A stretch of 64,000 bases of DNA from Kribbella caucasensis (GTDB lineage: Bacteria > Actinomycetota > Actinomycetes > Propionibacteriales > Kribbellaceae), in assembly GCF_004361855.1 (NCBI RefSeq), contig NZ_SNWQ01000013.1, positions 124,001-188,000 on the forward strand, written 5' to 3'. The notes under the pieces were generated by a model. The model ran no database searches. It saw only the letters and a list, made by a program, of their open reading frames with translations, and was not told where the DNA came from. Positions 43,083-51,742 of this stretch are shown in pieces (position 1 is the first letter of the stretch; each line of letters begins with the position of its first letter). The position numbers and the translations under genes were made by a program.

Positions 43083-43688
43083 CTACTCGCTGACGGGTTC
43101 GTCCTGGTGGGCTTCGGGGTTGTGCATCGGGGTGATCGGCCAGTCGGCGGGGTAGTCGGGGGCGAACTCCTCGGCCTCGGCGAAGAGGCGCTTGCGGAAC
43201 TTGCGGGACAGGCGGTCGCCGAAGACCATGCCCTGGGTGTGGTCCGTCTCGTGCTGCAGGCAACGGGCCAGTAGGCCGGTGCCCTCGTAGCTGACGGGTT
43301 CGCCGTTCTCGTCGACGCCGGTGACCTTGGCGAAGTCGGGGCGGACGCACTTGGTGAAGGCGCCGGGCAGTGACAGGCAGCCCTCGTCGCCCTCGTCCAG
43401 CTGGCGGTCCTTGCCCTCGGGCAGCTCGAGCACGGGGTTGCAGACGATGCCCTGGTGGTACACGCCGTCCTTGTCCGGGCAGTCGAACACGTACAGCTGC
43501 AGGTCGACGCCCACCTGGTTCGCGGCCAGGCCGACGCCCTCGGCGGCGCGCATCGTCGCGACCATGTCCGCGACCAGCCGGTGCAGGTCGTCACCGAACT
43601 CGGTGACCGGCTTGTTGACCCGGTGCATGACGTCCTCACCCCAGCGGGTGATAGGCAGCACCGACCCGTTATCAGGCAGCTTTGGCAT
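43083..43688 (-). CDS. def: Peptide deformylase
   Basis: 201 residues from ATG 43688; a TAGGAT seven bases upstream indicates a leaderless mRNA, so the longer frame was not used. All three metal-site motifs are present: GVGLAANQ, EGCLSLPG (metal Cys) and QHETDHTQG (two His and the catalytic Glu; the usual HExDH with Thr in the middle). It removes the formyl group from new proteins. The acidic C-terminal tail is typical of actinobacterial enzymes. Confidence 0.95.
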   Translation of the reverse strand: MPKLPDNGSVLPITRWGEDVMHRVNKPVTEFGDDLHRLVADMVATMRAAEGVGLAANQVGVDLQLYVFDCPDKDGVYHQGIVCNPVLELPEGKDRQLDEGDEGCLSLPGAFTKCVRPDFAKVTGVDENGEPVSYEGTGLLARCLQHETDHTQGMVFGDRLSRKFRKRLFAEAEEFAPDYPADWPITPMHNPEAHQDEPVSE

Positions 43689-43695
43689 GCCCGGA

Positions 43696-43701
43696 ATCCT
43701 A
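43696..43701 (-). promoter_or_regulatory. Putative -10 element of def (leaderless)
   Basis: Minus strand TAGGAT, seven bases, then ATG 43688. Confidence 0.45.
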
Positions 43702-43793
43702 GCGAGCCCGCCGGCTTCCGAAGAACTCGCCTCCAAGCTGCTTGCGTCCGAAGAACCGTGCGCTATCGCCCTCGGTTCTTCGGACGCAACGCC

Positions 43794-44609
43794 CTACTTG
43801 TTGTTGATGTCGTCGCGGAAGGCGATCCACTCGCGGAGCAGGCCGAGGTCGTAGTCCGGGCCGGAGACGTGCACGGTGAACAGCCGGGTGCCGACGTCGA
43901 GCAGCGCCTTGCCGATCTGCTCGGGGCGCTTGTCGCCGACGCCGACGGACCGCTCGATCTCGCCCGGGTCGCGACCGAGGTCGGCGCAGTGCTGGTCGAG
44001 TACGGCGTGCTTGTGGCCGATCACCTCGGCGTCGCCGAAGCCGTGCCAGATGTTCGCGTGCTGGGCGACCAGTTTCAGCGTCTTCTTCTCGCCACCGCCG
44101 CCGATCAGCACCGGGATGTCCCGGGTCGGCTTCGGGTTGAGCTTGGCCCAGCGCTGCTCGATCCGCGGCAGCGCCTCACCGAGGGCGTCGAGCCGGCCGC
44201 CCGCCGTACCGAACTCGTAGCCGTACTCGTCGTAGTCCTTCTCGAACCAGCCGGACCCGATGCCGAAGATCAGCCGGCCGTCGGAGATGTGGTCGACGGT
44301 GCGGGCCATGTCGGCCAGCAGGTCGGGGTTGCGGTAGGAGTTGCAGGTGACCAGGGCGCCGAACTCGATCCGCTCGGTCGCCTCGGCCCAGGCGGCGAGC
44401 ATCGTCCAGCACTCGAAATGCAGGCCCTCGGGTTCGCCGGACAGCGGGTAGAAGTGGTCCCAGTTGAACGCCACGTCGACGCCGAGCTCCTCGGCCGCCG
44501 CGACGGTGCGGCGGATGTCGGCGTACTGCGCGTGCTGGGGCTGGATCTGAACACCGATCCGTACCGGGTACTTGGCGTAAGGGCGGTCGGTGGACTCAGT
44601 CGATGTCAT
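43794..44609 (-). CDS. LLM-class F420-dependent oxidoreductase (1)
   Basis: 271 residues from ATG 44609. Luciferase-like TIM barrel: RIGVQIQPQHAQYADIRRTV, NWDHFYPLSGEP, RIEFGALVTCNSYRNPDLLA, and the loop GRLIFGIGSGWFEKDYDEYG that binds F420 in this group. Substrate unknown. The frame continues upstream into the divergent ATPase gene, but the ATG has TAGGAT seven bases before it (leaderless). Confidence 0.9.
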   Translation of the reverse strand: MTSTESTDRPYAKYPVRIGVQIQPQHAQYADIRRTVAAAEELGVDVAFNWDHFYPLSGEPEGLHFECWTMLAAWAEATERIEFGALVTCNSYRNPDLLADMARTVDHISDGRLIFGIGSGWFEKDYDEYGYEFGTAGGRLDALGEALPRIEQRWAKLNPKPTRDIPVLIGGGGEKKTLKLVAQHANIWHGFGDAEVIGHKHAVLDQHCADLGRDPGEIERSVGVGDKRPEQIGKALLDVGTRLFTVHVSGPDYDLGLLREWIAFRDDINNK

Positions 44610-44616
44610 GCTGTGA

Positions 44617-44622
44617 ATCCTA
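44617..44622 (-). promoter_or_regulatory. Putative -10 element of the F420 oxidoreductase gene (leaderless)
   Basis: Minus strand TAGGAT, seven bases, then ATG 44609. Confidence 0.45.
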
Positions 44623-44675
44623 TATCGCGTTTCGGAGGGTCCTCCGGTACGCGTCCGATAAAAGGGGGAACGGCC

Positions 44676-46139
44676 ATGGCCGAGGGGGACGACGAGGTCG
44701 CGGAGTTCGCCCGGTTGTTCCGTGGGTTCCTGGAGCGGATGCAGCAACCGCCCAGCGGGATCGCCCGGGAGAACCTGCGCGAGCGGCTGATGGTCTTCCT
44801 CGAGGTCGAGCCCGAGGGCCTGCCCGTGGTCGCGGCCGACTTCCCGTCCTTCGACCTGCCGAACGTGCAACTGGCGATCGAGTCCTGGTTCGACAGTTTC
44901 GAGCTGATCGGCCTGATCGGGATGGACCGCGGCCACCTGTCACTCGCCGAGCTGCTCGACCACGCCGCCGGCCAGCGATTCGGGATCGGCGCGGTCGACT
45001 ACCAGCGGATCTCGATCGACGTCGACGAGGAGATGGACTGCGTCTCGTTCGGCATCTACCTGGGCCGCCAGGGCGACGACCGGTACGTCGCGTTGCTGCG
45101 CGCGGCCAATCCGCAGTACGGGCGGATGTCGGTGATGCTGGAGATCCTCGCCACCACCCGGGAAGCGGGAGAGCGGTTCCTCGGGGCGCTGCCGGAGTTG
45201 ATCCGTGAGCGGAACGTGTTCCGCGGCAAGGTGGTGTCGTTCGAGGGGCACGAATTCGGTCACGGGGTCGGACCGTTCCGGCTGCACCCGCGACCCGGGA
45301 TCGCCCGCGAAGACGTCGTACTGCCCGAGGGCGTGCTGGAACGCGTCGAGCGCGAGGTGATCGGGATCGCCGAGCACCGGGAGGCCCTGCTCCGGGCGGG
45401 TCAGCATCTGCGTCGCGGAATCCTGCTCTACGGCCCACCCGGGACCGGGAAGACGCACACCGTCCGCTACCTGCTGTCGCGGTTGCCCGAGTTCACCGTG
45501 GTGCTGCTGGCGGGGACGAGCATCATGTACATCTCGCAGGCGTGTTCGCTGGCCCGCAAGCTCCAGCCCGCGCTCGTCGTACTGGAGGACTGCGACCTGA
45601 TCGCTGAGTCGCGTGACCACATGATGGGCATGGGAAACCCGCTGCTGTTCCAGGTGCTGAACGAGATGGACGGTCTGGCCGAGGAGGCCGACGTGGCATT
45701 CCTGCTGACCACGAACCGCGCCGACATCCTCGAGCCGGCACTCGCCCAGCGGCCGGGGCGGGTCGACCTGGCTGTCGAGGTCCCGTTGCCGGATGCCGAC
45801 AGCCGGGCCCGATTGCTCGCGCTCTACGGACCGCAGCTGGAGCTGAGTCCGGAGGTGGTCGACGAGATCGTCACCGAGACCGAGGGGACGACCGCTTCCT
45901 TCGCCAAGGAGCTCGTACGCCGCGCGGTGCTGCTCGCCGCCGAGAACGGGACCGAGGCCGGCGACGCCGAGATCAAGGCCGCCGCCGCGGAACTCCTCTC
46001 GGCCCGGGACGTCCTGACCCGCCGGCTACTGGGTGGGACCGCCGACTCCGCGACCGACGACGCGGGCGAGGCGACGCCGTGGGGTGTGGGCCCCGCGCGC
46101 CCGGGGATCCATCCGGGGTCTGTCGGCTGGGAGCAGTAG
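44676..46139 (+). CDS. AAA+ ATPase with uncharacterised N-terminal domain
   Basis: 487 residues from ATG 44676 (AAAGGGGGA upstream). The AAA+ core lies at about 212-400: Walker A YGPPGTGKT (252-260), Walker B VVLEDCD (302-307 region), sensor TTNRAD, and arginine fingers in QRPGRVD. Pore-loop-like IMYISQ follows the first strand, as in protein-unfolding or remodelling ATPases of the FtsH/Cdc48 class. The first 210 residues match no domain I know; they include AIESWFDSFELIGLIG and a second beta-rich part. No protease motif. A stand-alone remodeller is the best guess. Confidence 0.82.
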   Translation: MAEGDDEVAEFARLFRGFLERMQQPPSGIARENLRERLMVFLEVEPEGLPVVAADFPSFDLPNVQLAIESWFDSFELIGLIGMDRGHLSLAELLDHAAGQRFGIGAVDYQRISIDVDEEMDCVSFGIYLGRQGDDRYVALLRAANPQYGRMSVMLEILATTREAGERFLGALPELIRERNVFRGKVVSFEGHEFGHGVGPFRLHPRPGIAREDVVLPEGVLERVEREVIGIAEHREALLRAGQHLRRGILLYGPPGTGKTHTVRYLLSRLPEFTVVLLAGTSIMYISQACSLARKLQPALVVLEDCDLIAESRDHMMGMGNPLLFQVLNEMDGLAEEADVAFLLTTNRADILEPALAQRPGRVDLAVEVPLPDADSRARLLALYGPQLELSPEVVDEIVTETEGTTASFAKELVRRAVLLAAENGTEAGDAEIKAAAAELLSARDVLTRRLLGGTADSATDDAGEATPWGVGPARPGIHPGSVGWEQ

Positions 46140-46148
46140 GTTCCCGTC

Positions 46149-46503
46149 ATGGACTTGCAGGGAAGGCCCGATCCGCCCAGCGAGGCGGGGGAGAAGGAGA
46201 CGCTGGTCGGGTTCCTCGACTTCCAGCGCGCGACGGTGCGGTTGAAGATCGACGGGCTCACCCCGGAACAGCTCGGCACGGCCGCCGTCGAGCCGTCCGG
46301 GATGACTCTGCACGGGCTGATCCGGCATCTCACCGAAGACGAGCTCGGCTATCGCCGACCTCGACCCGGACACGGTCGGCGAGGAGGACGGCCGGCGCTA
46401 CTCCCTCCGCTGGGTCCTCACCCACATGATCGAGGAGTACGCCCGCCACAACGGCCACGCCGACCTCCTCCGAGAACGCCTCGACGGCCAAACCGGCGAA
46501 TAG
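46149..46503 (+). pseudogene. DinB/DUF664-family gene with internal out-of-frame deletion
   Basis: The N-terminal half of a DinB protein (LVGFLDFQRATVRLKIDGL, then GLIRHLTEDELGY) runs to about 46350. The C-terminal half (SLRWVLTHMIEEYARHNGHA, then DLLRERLDGQTGE and TAG at 46501-46503) continues in the next frame. About 50-60 residues that normally lie between are missing. Read straight through, the first frame gives nonsense to 46586. Clear decay by deletion; an intact relative is at 24522-25088. Confidence 0.85.
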
Positions 46504-46583
46504 CTCTCCCCAGCGCTCGTTGCAGGAGGCAACAACCTCGGCGGCGACATGCGCACGCTCTTCCGACGTTGGACCACACCTTC

Positions 46584-46589
46584 TAGGCT
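46584..46589 (+). promoter_or_regulatory. Putative -10 element of the SMP-30/strictosidine-synthase-like gene (leaderless)
   Basis: TAGGCT, six bases, then ATG 46596. Confidence 0.45.
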
Positions 46590-46595
46590 CGGCCC

Positions 46596-47576
46596 ATGAA
46601 ATCGAGCATTGATCCGGTTCGCTGGAGTCCGCCGCCGGTGCCGCCGGCCCGGGAGCCTCGGCGGATCGAGGTGGAGACGGTCGCGGTACCGGGGGAGGGG
46701 CCCGAGGACACGCTGATCGACGAGGACGGCAGCGTACTGACGGGGATGCTCGACGGGCGGATCCTGCGGATCAGCGGCGACGGTAAGACGATCACCACGC
46801 TCGCCGACACCGGCGGCCGGCCGCTCGGGCTGGAGTGGATGGCGGACGGCAAGGTGCTGATCTGCGACGCCAACCGCGGTCTGCTCACCCTGGATCGCAA
46901 CGGCCGGATCGCCACCCTGCTGGCCGAGATCGACGGCCGGCCGATGAAGTTCTGCAACAACGCCGACATCAGCGCGGACGGCACGATCTACTTCACCGAC
47001 TCGTCCACCCGGTTCGGCGTCGACGAGTGGATGGCCGACCTGCTCGAACACTCCAGTACCGGCAGTCTCTATCGGCTCACCCCCGACGGCGAGCTGACTC
47101 GTCTCGCGACCGGCCGGCCGTTCCCCAACGGCGTCGCGTTGAGCGGTGATCAGAAGACGCTGTTCTTCGCCGAGACCGCGAGCTACGGCCTCTACAAGCT
47201 CGACCTCACCAAGGACGGCGCCGAGCCCGAGCTGGTCACGTTGGTCCCGGGCCTGCCGGACAACATCGCCCGCGGCTCGGACGGCCTGATCTGGGTCACG
47301 ATCGCCTCACCCCGCAACGCGCTACTGGACCTGCTGCTGCCCAAACCGCCCGTACTGCGAAAGGTCGTGTGGGCGCTGCCGGAGGCTCTCAAGCCGAAGG
47401 CGGAGGACATCATCGAGATCCAGGCGTACGACGACGCCGGCCACCAGGTGCACGATCTCCGCGGCAAACACCCCAAGTTCATGACCCCGACCGGCGTCCG
47501 CGAACGCGACGGCAAGGTCTGGCTCGGCAGCATCCACACCACCCACCTCGCCACCTTCCCAACCCCATCCCGCTGA
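46596..47576 (+). CDS. SMP-30/strictosidine synthase-like beta-propeller hydrolase
   Basis: 326 residues. Six-bladed propeller with repeated blade ends: GPEDTLIDEDGSVLTG, MADGKVLICDANRGLL, CNNADISADGTIYFTDSST, FPNGVALSGDQKTLFFAETA. The NNAD and PNGV positions are where lactonase/strictosidine-synthase relatives bind metal or substrate. Cytoplasmic, with no signal peptide. It may hydrolyse a lactone or ester; the substrate is unknown. Confidence 0.88.
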   Translation: MKSSIDPVRWSPPPVPPAREPRRIEVETVAVPGEGPEDTLIDEDGSVLTGMLDGRILRISGDGKTITTLADTGGRPLGLEWMADGKVLICDANRGLLTLDRNGRIATLLAEIDGRPMKFCNNADISADGTIYFTDSSTRFGVDEWMADLLEHSSTGSLYRLTPDGELTRLATGRPFPNGVALSGDQKTLFFAETASYGLYKLDLTKDGAEPELVTLVPGLPDNIARGSDGLIWVTIASPRNALLDLLLPKPPVLRKVVWALPEALKPKAEDIIEIQAYDDAGHQVHDLRGKHPKFMTPTGVRERDGKVWLGSIHTTHLATFPTPSR

Positions 47577-47582
47577 CACGCG

Positions 47583-47620
47583 GGGCGCCGCGGACCGTCG
47601 TATTGCGGTGCGCGGCGCCC
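47583..47620. terminator. Bidirectional terminator between SMP-30 and BCCT genes
   Basis: Stem GGGCGCCGCG (47583-47592) with CGCGGCGCCC (47611-47620); one mismatch, then ACCG with CGGT, and an eight-base loop. Confidence 0.85.
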
Positions 47621-47628
47621 GGCTCGGG

Positions 47629-49413
47629 TCAGGGTTTCGGTGGTGGCACTTCGCCGCGTGGCTGCGGCGACTCCGGTACGGGTGTGGACGTGTCGTGTCC
47701 GTTGCCGGCGACCACCAGGGAGAAGTCGTCGCCGTGGGCGGAGACGCCTTCGATCACCGCGGCCTCGACCGCCCCGCTGCCGATCTCCTTGCGCAGCATC
47801 AGCGGATCGGTCCGCAGGTCTTTGGCCAAAGCGATCGCCAGTCCGACCATCACCAGCGCGAACGGGAGCGCGGCCACGATGGTCAGGTTCTGCAATGCCT
47901 GCAGCGCCTTTGCTCCGCCTCCGGCCAGCAGCATCACCGCCGCGACAGCGCCGGTCAGCACGCCCCAGAACACGACGACCGGCTTTCTCGGTTCGATCGC
48001 CCCGCGCTCGGACAGTGTCCCCATCACGATCGAGGCCGCATCCGCGCCGGATACGAAGAAGATCGCGACCAGGACGACGACCAGCAGCGTCGTCACCGAG
48101 GACAGTGGGAAGTTCTCCAGCACTCCGAACAACTGCCCCTCGGTGGTCGACTGCCCGGCGACGTCGACGCCGGACCGCTGGGTGTTGATCGCGGCGCCAC
48201 CGAAGACGCAGAACCAGACCAGGCTGACCAGCGACGGCACCAGCAACACGCCGGTGACGAACTGCCGGATCGTCCGCCCGCGGCTGATCCGGGCGATGAA
48301 CATCCCGACGAACGGCGTCCAGGAGATCCACCACGCCCAGTAGAAGACCGTCCAGCCCGACAGCCATTCAGCCATCGGATCGCCGCCGCTCGCCTCGGTC
48401 CGCGCGGCCATGTCGGCGAGATCGCGGAAGTACACGCCGATCGCGGTCGGCACCAGGTCGAGGATCAGCACGGTCGGCCCGACCACGAACACGAAGAACG
48501 CGAGCGCGACCGCCAGCACCATGTTGATGTTCGACAGCCATTGGATGCCCTTGGCCACTCCCGAGACGGCCGAGACCACGAAGGCAGCGGTGAGTACGGC
48601 GATGACGCCGACGAGTACGGCGTTCCCGGTCCGGTCCAGCCAGCCGAGGATCTGAACGCCGGAGCCGATCTGCAACGCGCCCAGGCCGAGCGAGGCGGCC
48701 GAGCCGAACAACGTCGCGAAGATCGCCAGGCCGTCGATCAGCTTGCCGATCGGCCCCTCGGTCCGCTTGCCCAGCAACGGCGCGAAGGCCGAGCTGATCA
48801 GCTGCGATCGGCCGCGCCGGAAGGTGCCGTAGGCGATCGCGAGCCCGACCACCGCGTAGATCGCCCACGGGTGCAGGGTCCAGTGGAACAAGGTGGTCGC
48901 CATCGCGGTCTGCAGCGCTTCGGACGTGCCGGCTTCGACCGTCCCCGGCGGGGGAGCGGTGAAGTGGGACAGCGGTTCGCTGACGCCGAAGAACATCAGC
49001 CCGATGCCCATCCCGGCGCTGAACATCATCGCGACCCAGGAGACGGTGCGGAACTCGGGCTGCTCGTCGTCCGCGCCGAGCGGGATCCGCCCGTACTTGC
49101 CGGCGGCCAGCCAGAGCACATAGACGACGAATCCGGAGGCCAGCAGGACGAACAGCCAGCCGGTGTTGTGTTCGACCCAGGTCAGCGCCGAGGTGGACGT
49201 CGTACCCAGGCCGTCGGCGTCCGCGAAGCCCCAGGCGACGAAGGCCAGGGCGATCAGCGCGGTGACGCCGAAGACGATCCGATCGAGGCCGGAGCCGCTA
49301 CTTCGGCTGCCGGGTGGTGGGGGTGCTGCAAGTGCAGGATGTTCCTGCGTCTCAGTTGCGTGGTCGGGGTTCTTTTGCGGGCTGTCGAAATCGATCGCCA
49401 CAGCTGAAATCAC
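47629..49413 (-). CDS. BCCT-family betaine/choline/carnitine transporter
   Basis: 594 residues from GTG 49413; the frame runs further upstream to a TTG, but conserved sequence starts later, so the start is uncertain. Twelve transmembrane helices. The glycine stretch FSAGMGIGLMFFGVSEP, the aromatic box HWTLHPWAIYA, and FYWAWWISWTPFVGMFIARI (the family signature) are all present. It imports trimethylammonium osmolytes with Na+ or H+. The C-terminal cytoplasmic tail ends in a Pro-rich stretch and may sense osmotic state, as in BetP. Confidence 0.93.
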   Translation of the reverse strand: MISAVAIDFDSPQKNPDHATETQEHPALAAPPPPGSRSSGSGLDRIVFGVTALIALAFVAWGFADADGLGTTSTSALTWVEHNTGWLFVLLASGFVVYVLWLAAGKYGRIPLGADDEQPEFRTVSWVAMMFSAGMGIGLMFFGVSEPLSHFTAPPPGTVEAGTSEALQTAMATTLFHWTLHPWAIYAVVGLAIAYGTFRRGRSQLISSAFAPLLGKRTEGPIGKLIDGLAIFATLFGSAASLGLGALQIGSGVQILGWLDRTGNAVLVGVIAVLTAAFVVSAVSGVAKGIQWLSNINMVLAVALAFFVFVVGPTVLILDLVPTAIGVYFRDLADMAARTEASGGDPMAEWLSGWTVFYWAWWISWTPFVGMFIARISRGRTIRQFVTGVLLVPSLVSLVWFCVFGGAAINTQRSGVDVAGQSTTEGQLFGVLENFPLSSVTTLLVVVLVAIFFVSGADAASIVMGTLSERGAIEPRKPVVVFWGVLTGAVAAVMLLAGGGAKALQALQNLTIVAALPFALVMVGLAIALAKDLRTDPLMLRKEIGSGAVEAAVIEGVSAHGDDFSLVVAGNGHDTSTPVPESPQPRGEVPPPKP

Positions 49414-49564
49414 GCCTCGCTTCGGCGCGCCTCCGTTTCCTTGGGCTAGGGGGACAACCGTCACGACCCTTCCGAAAATCGTGGCATAACGCAACTAACG
49501 TGGTTCGGACACATTCGGGCCCCCGCTCGCGTCCGCTGTACGTACGTCGGGTCCGGATACGCCG

Positions 49565-49570
49565 TACTGT
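49565..49570 (+). promoter_or_regulatory. Putative -10 element of the second F420 oxidoreductase gene (leaderless)
   Basis: TACTGT, seven bases, then ATG 49578. Confidence 0.4.
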
Positions 49571-49577
49571 GCGGTGC

Positions 49578-50435
49578 ATGCGCTTCGGAATAGCCATCCT
49601 GCCGGAGTACCGCTGGGCCGACGCCGCACCGCGGTGGCGCCGGGCGGAGGACCTCGGCTTCGACCACGCCTGGACCTACGACCACCTCACCTGGAGCGGT
49701 CTGCAGGACGCGCCCTGGTACGGCACCACCCCGACGCTGACCGCGGCCGCGCTGGTCACATCGACGATCCGGCTGGGCACCTTCGTCACCTCGCCGAACT
49801 TCCGCCACCCGCTCACCCTGACCCGCGACATACTCGCCCTGGACGACGTCTCGAACGGCCGGTTCGTCTGCGGGATCGGCGCCGGCGGCGGGATCGACAC
49901 GACCATCCTCGGCGGTGACGACCTCGGCCCGGGACAGAAGGTGGACCGGCTGGCGGAGTTCACCGAGCTGCTCGACAAGCTGCTGACCACCGACCGGGTG
50001 GACTTCGAGGGCGAGTACTTCGAGACCCGCAACGGCCGCACGCTGCCGGGGTGTGTGCAGCGCCCCCGGGTCCCCTTCGTGATGGCGGCGAACGGCCCGC
50101 GCTCACTCCGGCTGGCAGTCCGGTACGGCGCCGGCTGGGTGACCACCGGCGGCAAGGTGGACGATCTCGACACCTGGTACGCCGCGGTCGCGGACCTCAG
50201 CCACCGGATGGACGACGTACTGGCTGGCCGGCCGTTCGACCGGTATCTGTCACTCGACTCGAAGCAGTATTCGCTGACCAGCGTGGCCGCCTTCGAAGAC
50301 GCGGTCGGCCGGGCCGCCGAGCTCGGCTTCACCGACGTGATCGCACACTGGCCCCGCGCCGAGGGCGTCTACGCCGGTACCGAGGACACCCTCGAACAGG
50401 TCGCCGCCGAGGTCATTCCCCGCTACCGCTCCTAG
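49578..50435 (+). CDS. LLM-class F420-dependent oxidoreductase (2)
   Basis: 285 residues from ATG 49578. Luciferase-like barrel: MRFGIAILPEYRW, FDHAWTYDHLTWSG, IRLGTFVTSPNFRHPLTLTR, then GRFVCGIGAGGGIDTTILGG. It is distinct from the copy at 43.8 kb, with which it shares only family motifs. Substrate unknown. It overlaps the convergent DUF6328-like gene by 23 bp at the 3' ends. Confidence 0.9.
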   Translation: MRFGIAILPEYRWADAAPRWRRAEDLGFDHAWTYDHLTWSGLQDAPWYGTTPTLTAAALVTSTIRLGTFVTSPNFRHPLTLTRDILALDDVSNGRFVCGIGAGGGIDTTILGGDDLGPGQKVDRLAEFTELLDKLLTTDRVDFEGEYFETRNGRTLPGCVQRPRVPFVMAANGPRSLRLAVRYGAGWVTTGGKVDDLDTWYAAVADLSHRMDDVLAGRPFDRYLSLDSKQYSLTSVAAFEDAVGRAAELGFTDVIAHWPRAEGVYAGTEDTLEQVAAEVIPRYRS

Positions 50436-50931
50436 GCCCACGCGAGGTACTGGTTCGGCGGACGTACTCGGGCAGCAGATACCAGAAGGCGACGAACCAG
50501 GCGAGTACGAGCGCGACGACGACGATCGCGGCCGTCCGGCTCAGAACCGCGTCGAGGGCGAGCAGGACGCCGCCGGACATCGCGATCACCAGCAGGGCCA
50601 GGCCGCCGTTGGCCAGGTGATGCGCGACCGCGATCAGCTGGTCGCGGAGCTGCTGCTGGAAGACCAGCCGGTGGAACGACACCGGGGCCAGCAGCAGGCC
50701 GGCCGCGAGCGCGGCGGCGATCAGGGTGCCGGCGTACACGGCGTGGGTGAAGCTGTCCGCGTCCTGGAACCTGTTCTGGAAGGCGATGGTGAGCAGGAAG
50801 GCGAACAGGATCTGGGTGCCCGTCTGGGCCAGACGCAACTCCTGGAGCAGTTCGTTCCACTGCCGGTCCAGCCGCTGCCGCTTGTCCTCGCCCTGCCGGT
50901 CGTAGTGTGCCGTGCTCCGCTCCTCGCTCAT
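50413..50931 (-). CDS. DUF6328-like four-helix membrane protein
   Basis: 172 residues from ATG 50931. A charged N-terminus (DRQGEDKRQRLDRQWNELLQ) precedes LRLAQTGTQILFAFLLTIAF and about four transmembrane helices. The order 'NELLQELR...GTQILFAFLLT' followed by FHRLVFQQ matches the actinobacterial DUF6328 family. Function unknown. Confidence 0.8.
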   Translation of the reverse strand: MSEERSTAHYDRQGEDKRQRLDRQWNELLQELRLAQTGTQILFAFLLTIAFQNRFQDADSFTHAVYAGTLIAAALAAGLLLAPVSFHRLVFQQQLRDQLIAVAHHLANGGLALLVIAMSGGVLLALDAVLSRTAAIVVVALVLAWFVAFWYLLPEYVRRTSTSRGPRSGSGE

Positions 50932-50970
50932 GTCCTCACCGGTACCCAGAACCAACCCGGCCGGACACGG

Positions 50971-51010
50971 CGAACGGGCCGCACCCCCAGCCAGGGGTAC
51001 GGCCCGTTCG
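50971..51010 (-). terminator. Terminator downstream of cspA
   Basis: Perfect outer stem CGAACGGGCC (50971-50980) with GGCCCGTTCG (51001-51010), plus inner ACCCC/GGGGT pairs. It starts 46 bp past the cspA stop. A T-rich stretch follows only on the plus strand, so it may work in both directions. Confidence 0.75.
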
Positions 51011-51055
51011 TTCGGTTTTCAGAAGGTGCCCCGACCTCACCGGAGCAGCGCTGCC

Positions 51056-51259
51056 TCAGATCGGGCGGATGTTCTCCGCCTGCAGGCCCTTCTGGCCCTG
51101 GGTGATCTCGAACTCGACCCGCTGGTTCTCGTCCAGCGAGCGGAAGCCCGAGGTCTGGATGGCCGAGTAGTGCGCGAAGACATCCGCGCCACCGTCATCC
51201 GGGGTGATGAAGCCGAAGCCCTTGTCAGCGTTGAACCACTTGACAGTACCGACAGCCAT
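51056..51259 (-). CDS. cspA: Cold-shock-domain protein
   Basis: 67 residues, complete. RNA-binding motifs KGFGFI (RNP1, about 13-18) and VFAHYS (RNP2, about 27-32). AAGGAG lies nine bases before the ATG. Such proteins melt RNA structure and aid translation at low temperature or in general growth. The upstream 483 bp contain no gene and probably supply a long leader. Confidence 0.97.
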   Translation of the reverse strand: MAVGTVKWFNADKGFGFITPDDGGADVFAHYSAIQTSGFRSLDENQRVEFEITQGQKGLQAENIRPI

Positions 51260-51742
51260 TGTGTCTATCTCCTTGATGGCTTGAAACAAACCGCGACCCA
51301 CACCTCATGAGCCACGTGTCGCCGAAAGGCCCCAGACGACAGAACCGGCCATGCAGCACAGCGAAAGTCAATGGGAGTCCAAAACTGCAACGGGACAACT
51401 GTAGCCGGTTTGGGCCGTCCTGGAAGGGGTGATCACCAACACGTGTCGCGGATAGTTGCTGGCCGCCACTCTCCGTATCGGTGCCCTGACAGCCCTTTCC
51501 GCCCGCTTTGGCGGCCCGGTGAACCGGTCCGCGGATCGCCAATCCCGCGCCGACCTGCTCGTTCGTGTGCGGCGGAAGTTCGCGGGGGCGCTGCCGGAAC
51601 GGGCCGATGGCGGGTTATGCGCCTGCACGCCGGGTGATGGGCGTTTGAATCGTGTTGTTTTGATCGGCGTGTCGCGCGGGCCTGGACAAACTCCGACCGC
51701 AGCCGGGAAGGTTTGGAGCGACATCGACGCGGGGAGGACCAG
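51260..51742. other. Intergenic region with probable cspA promoter and leader
   Basis: 483 bp without a supported gene. On the minus strand TACAGT at 51398-51403 is a reasonable -10 that would give a leader of about 130 nt, as usual for cspA-type genes; its -35 is weak. Nothing else is recognised except the ribosome site of the plus-strand gene at its right end. Confidence 0.5.

Noticed and set aside
43455..44675. Long plus-strand leader in frame with the AAA ATPase gene
   Set aside because: It runs over def and the F420 oxidoreductase genes on the other strand and has shadow composition; ATG 44676 has a ribosome site.
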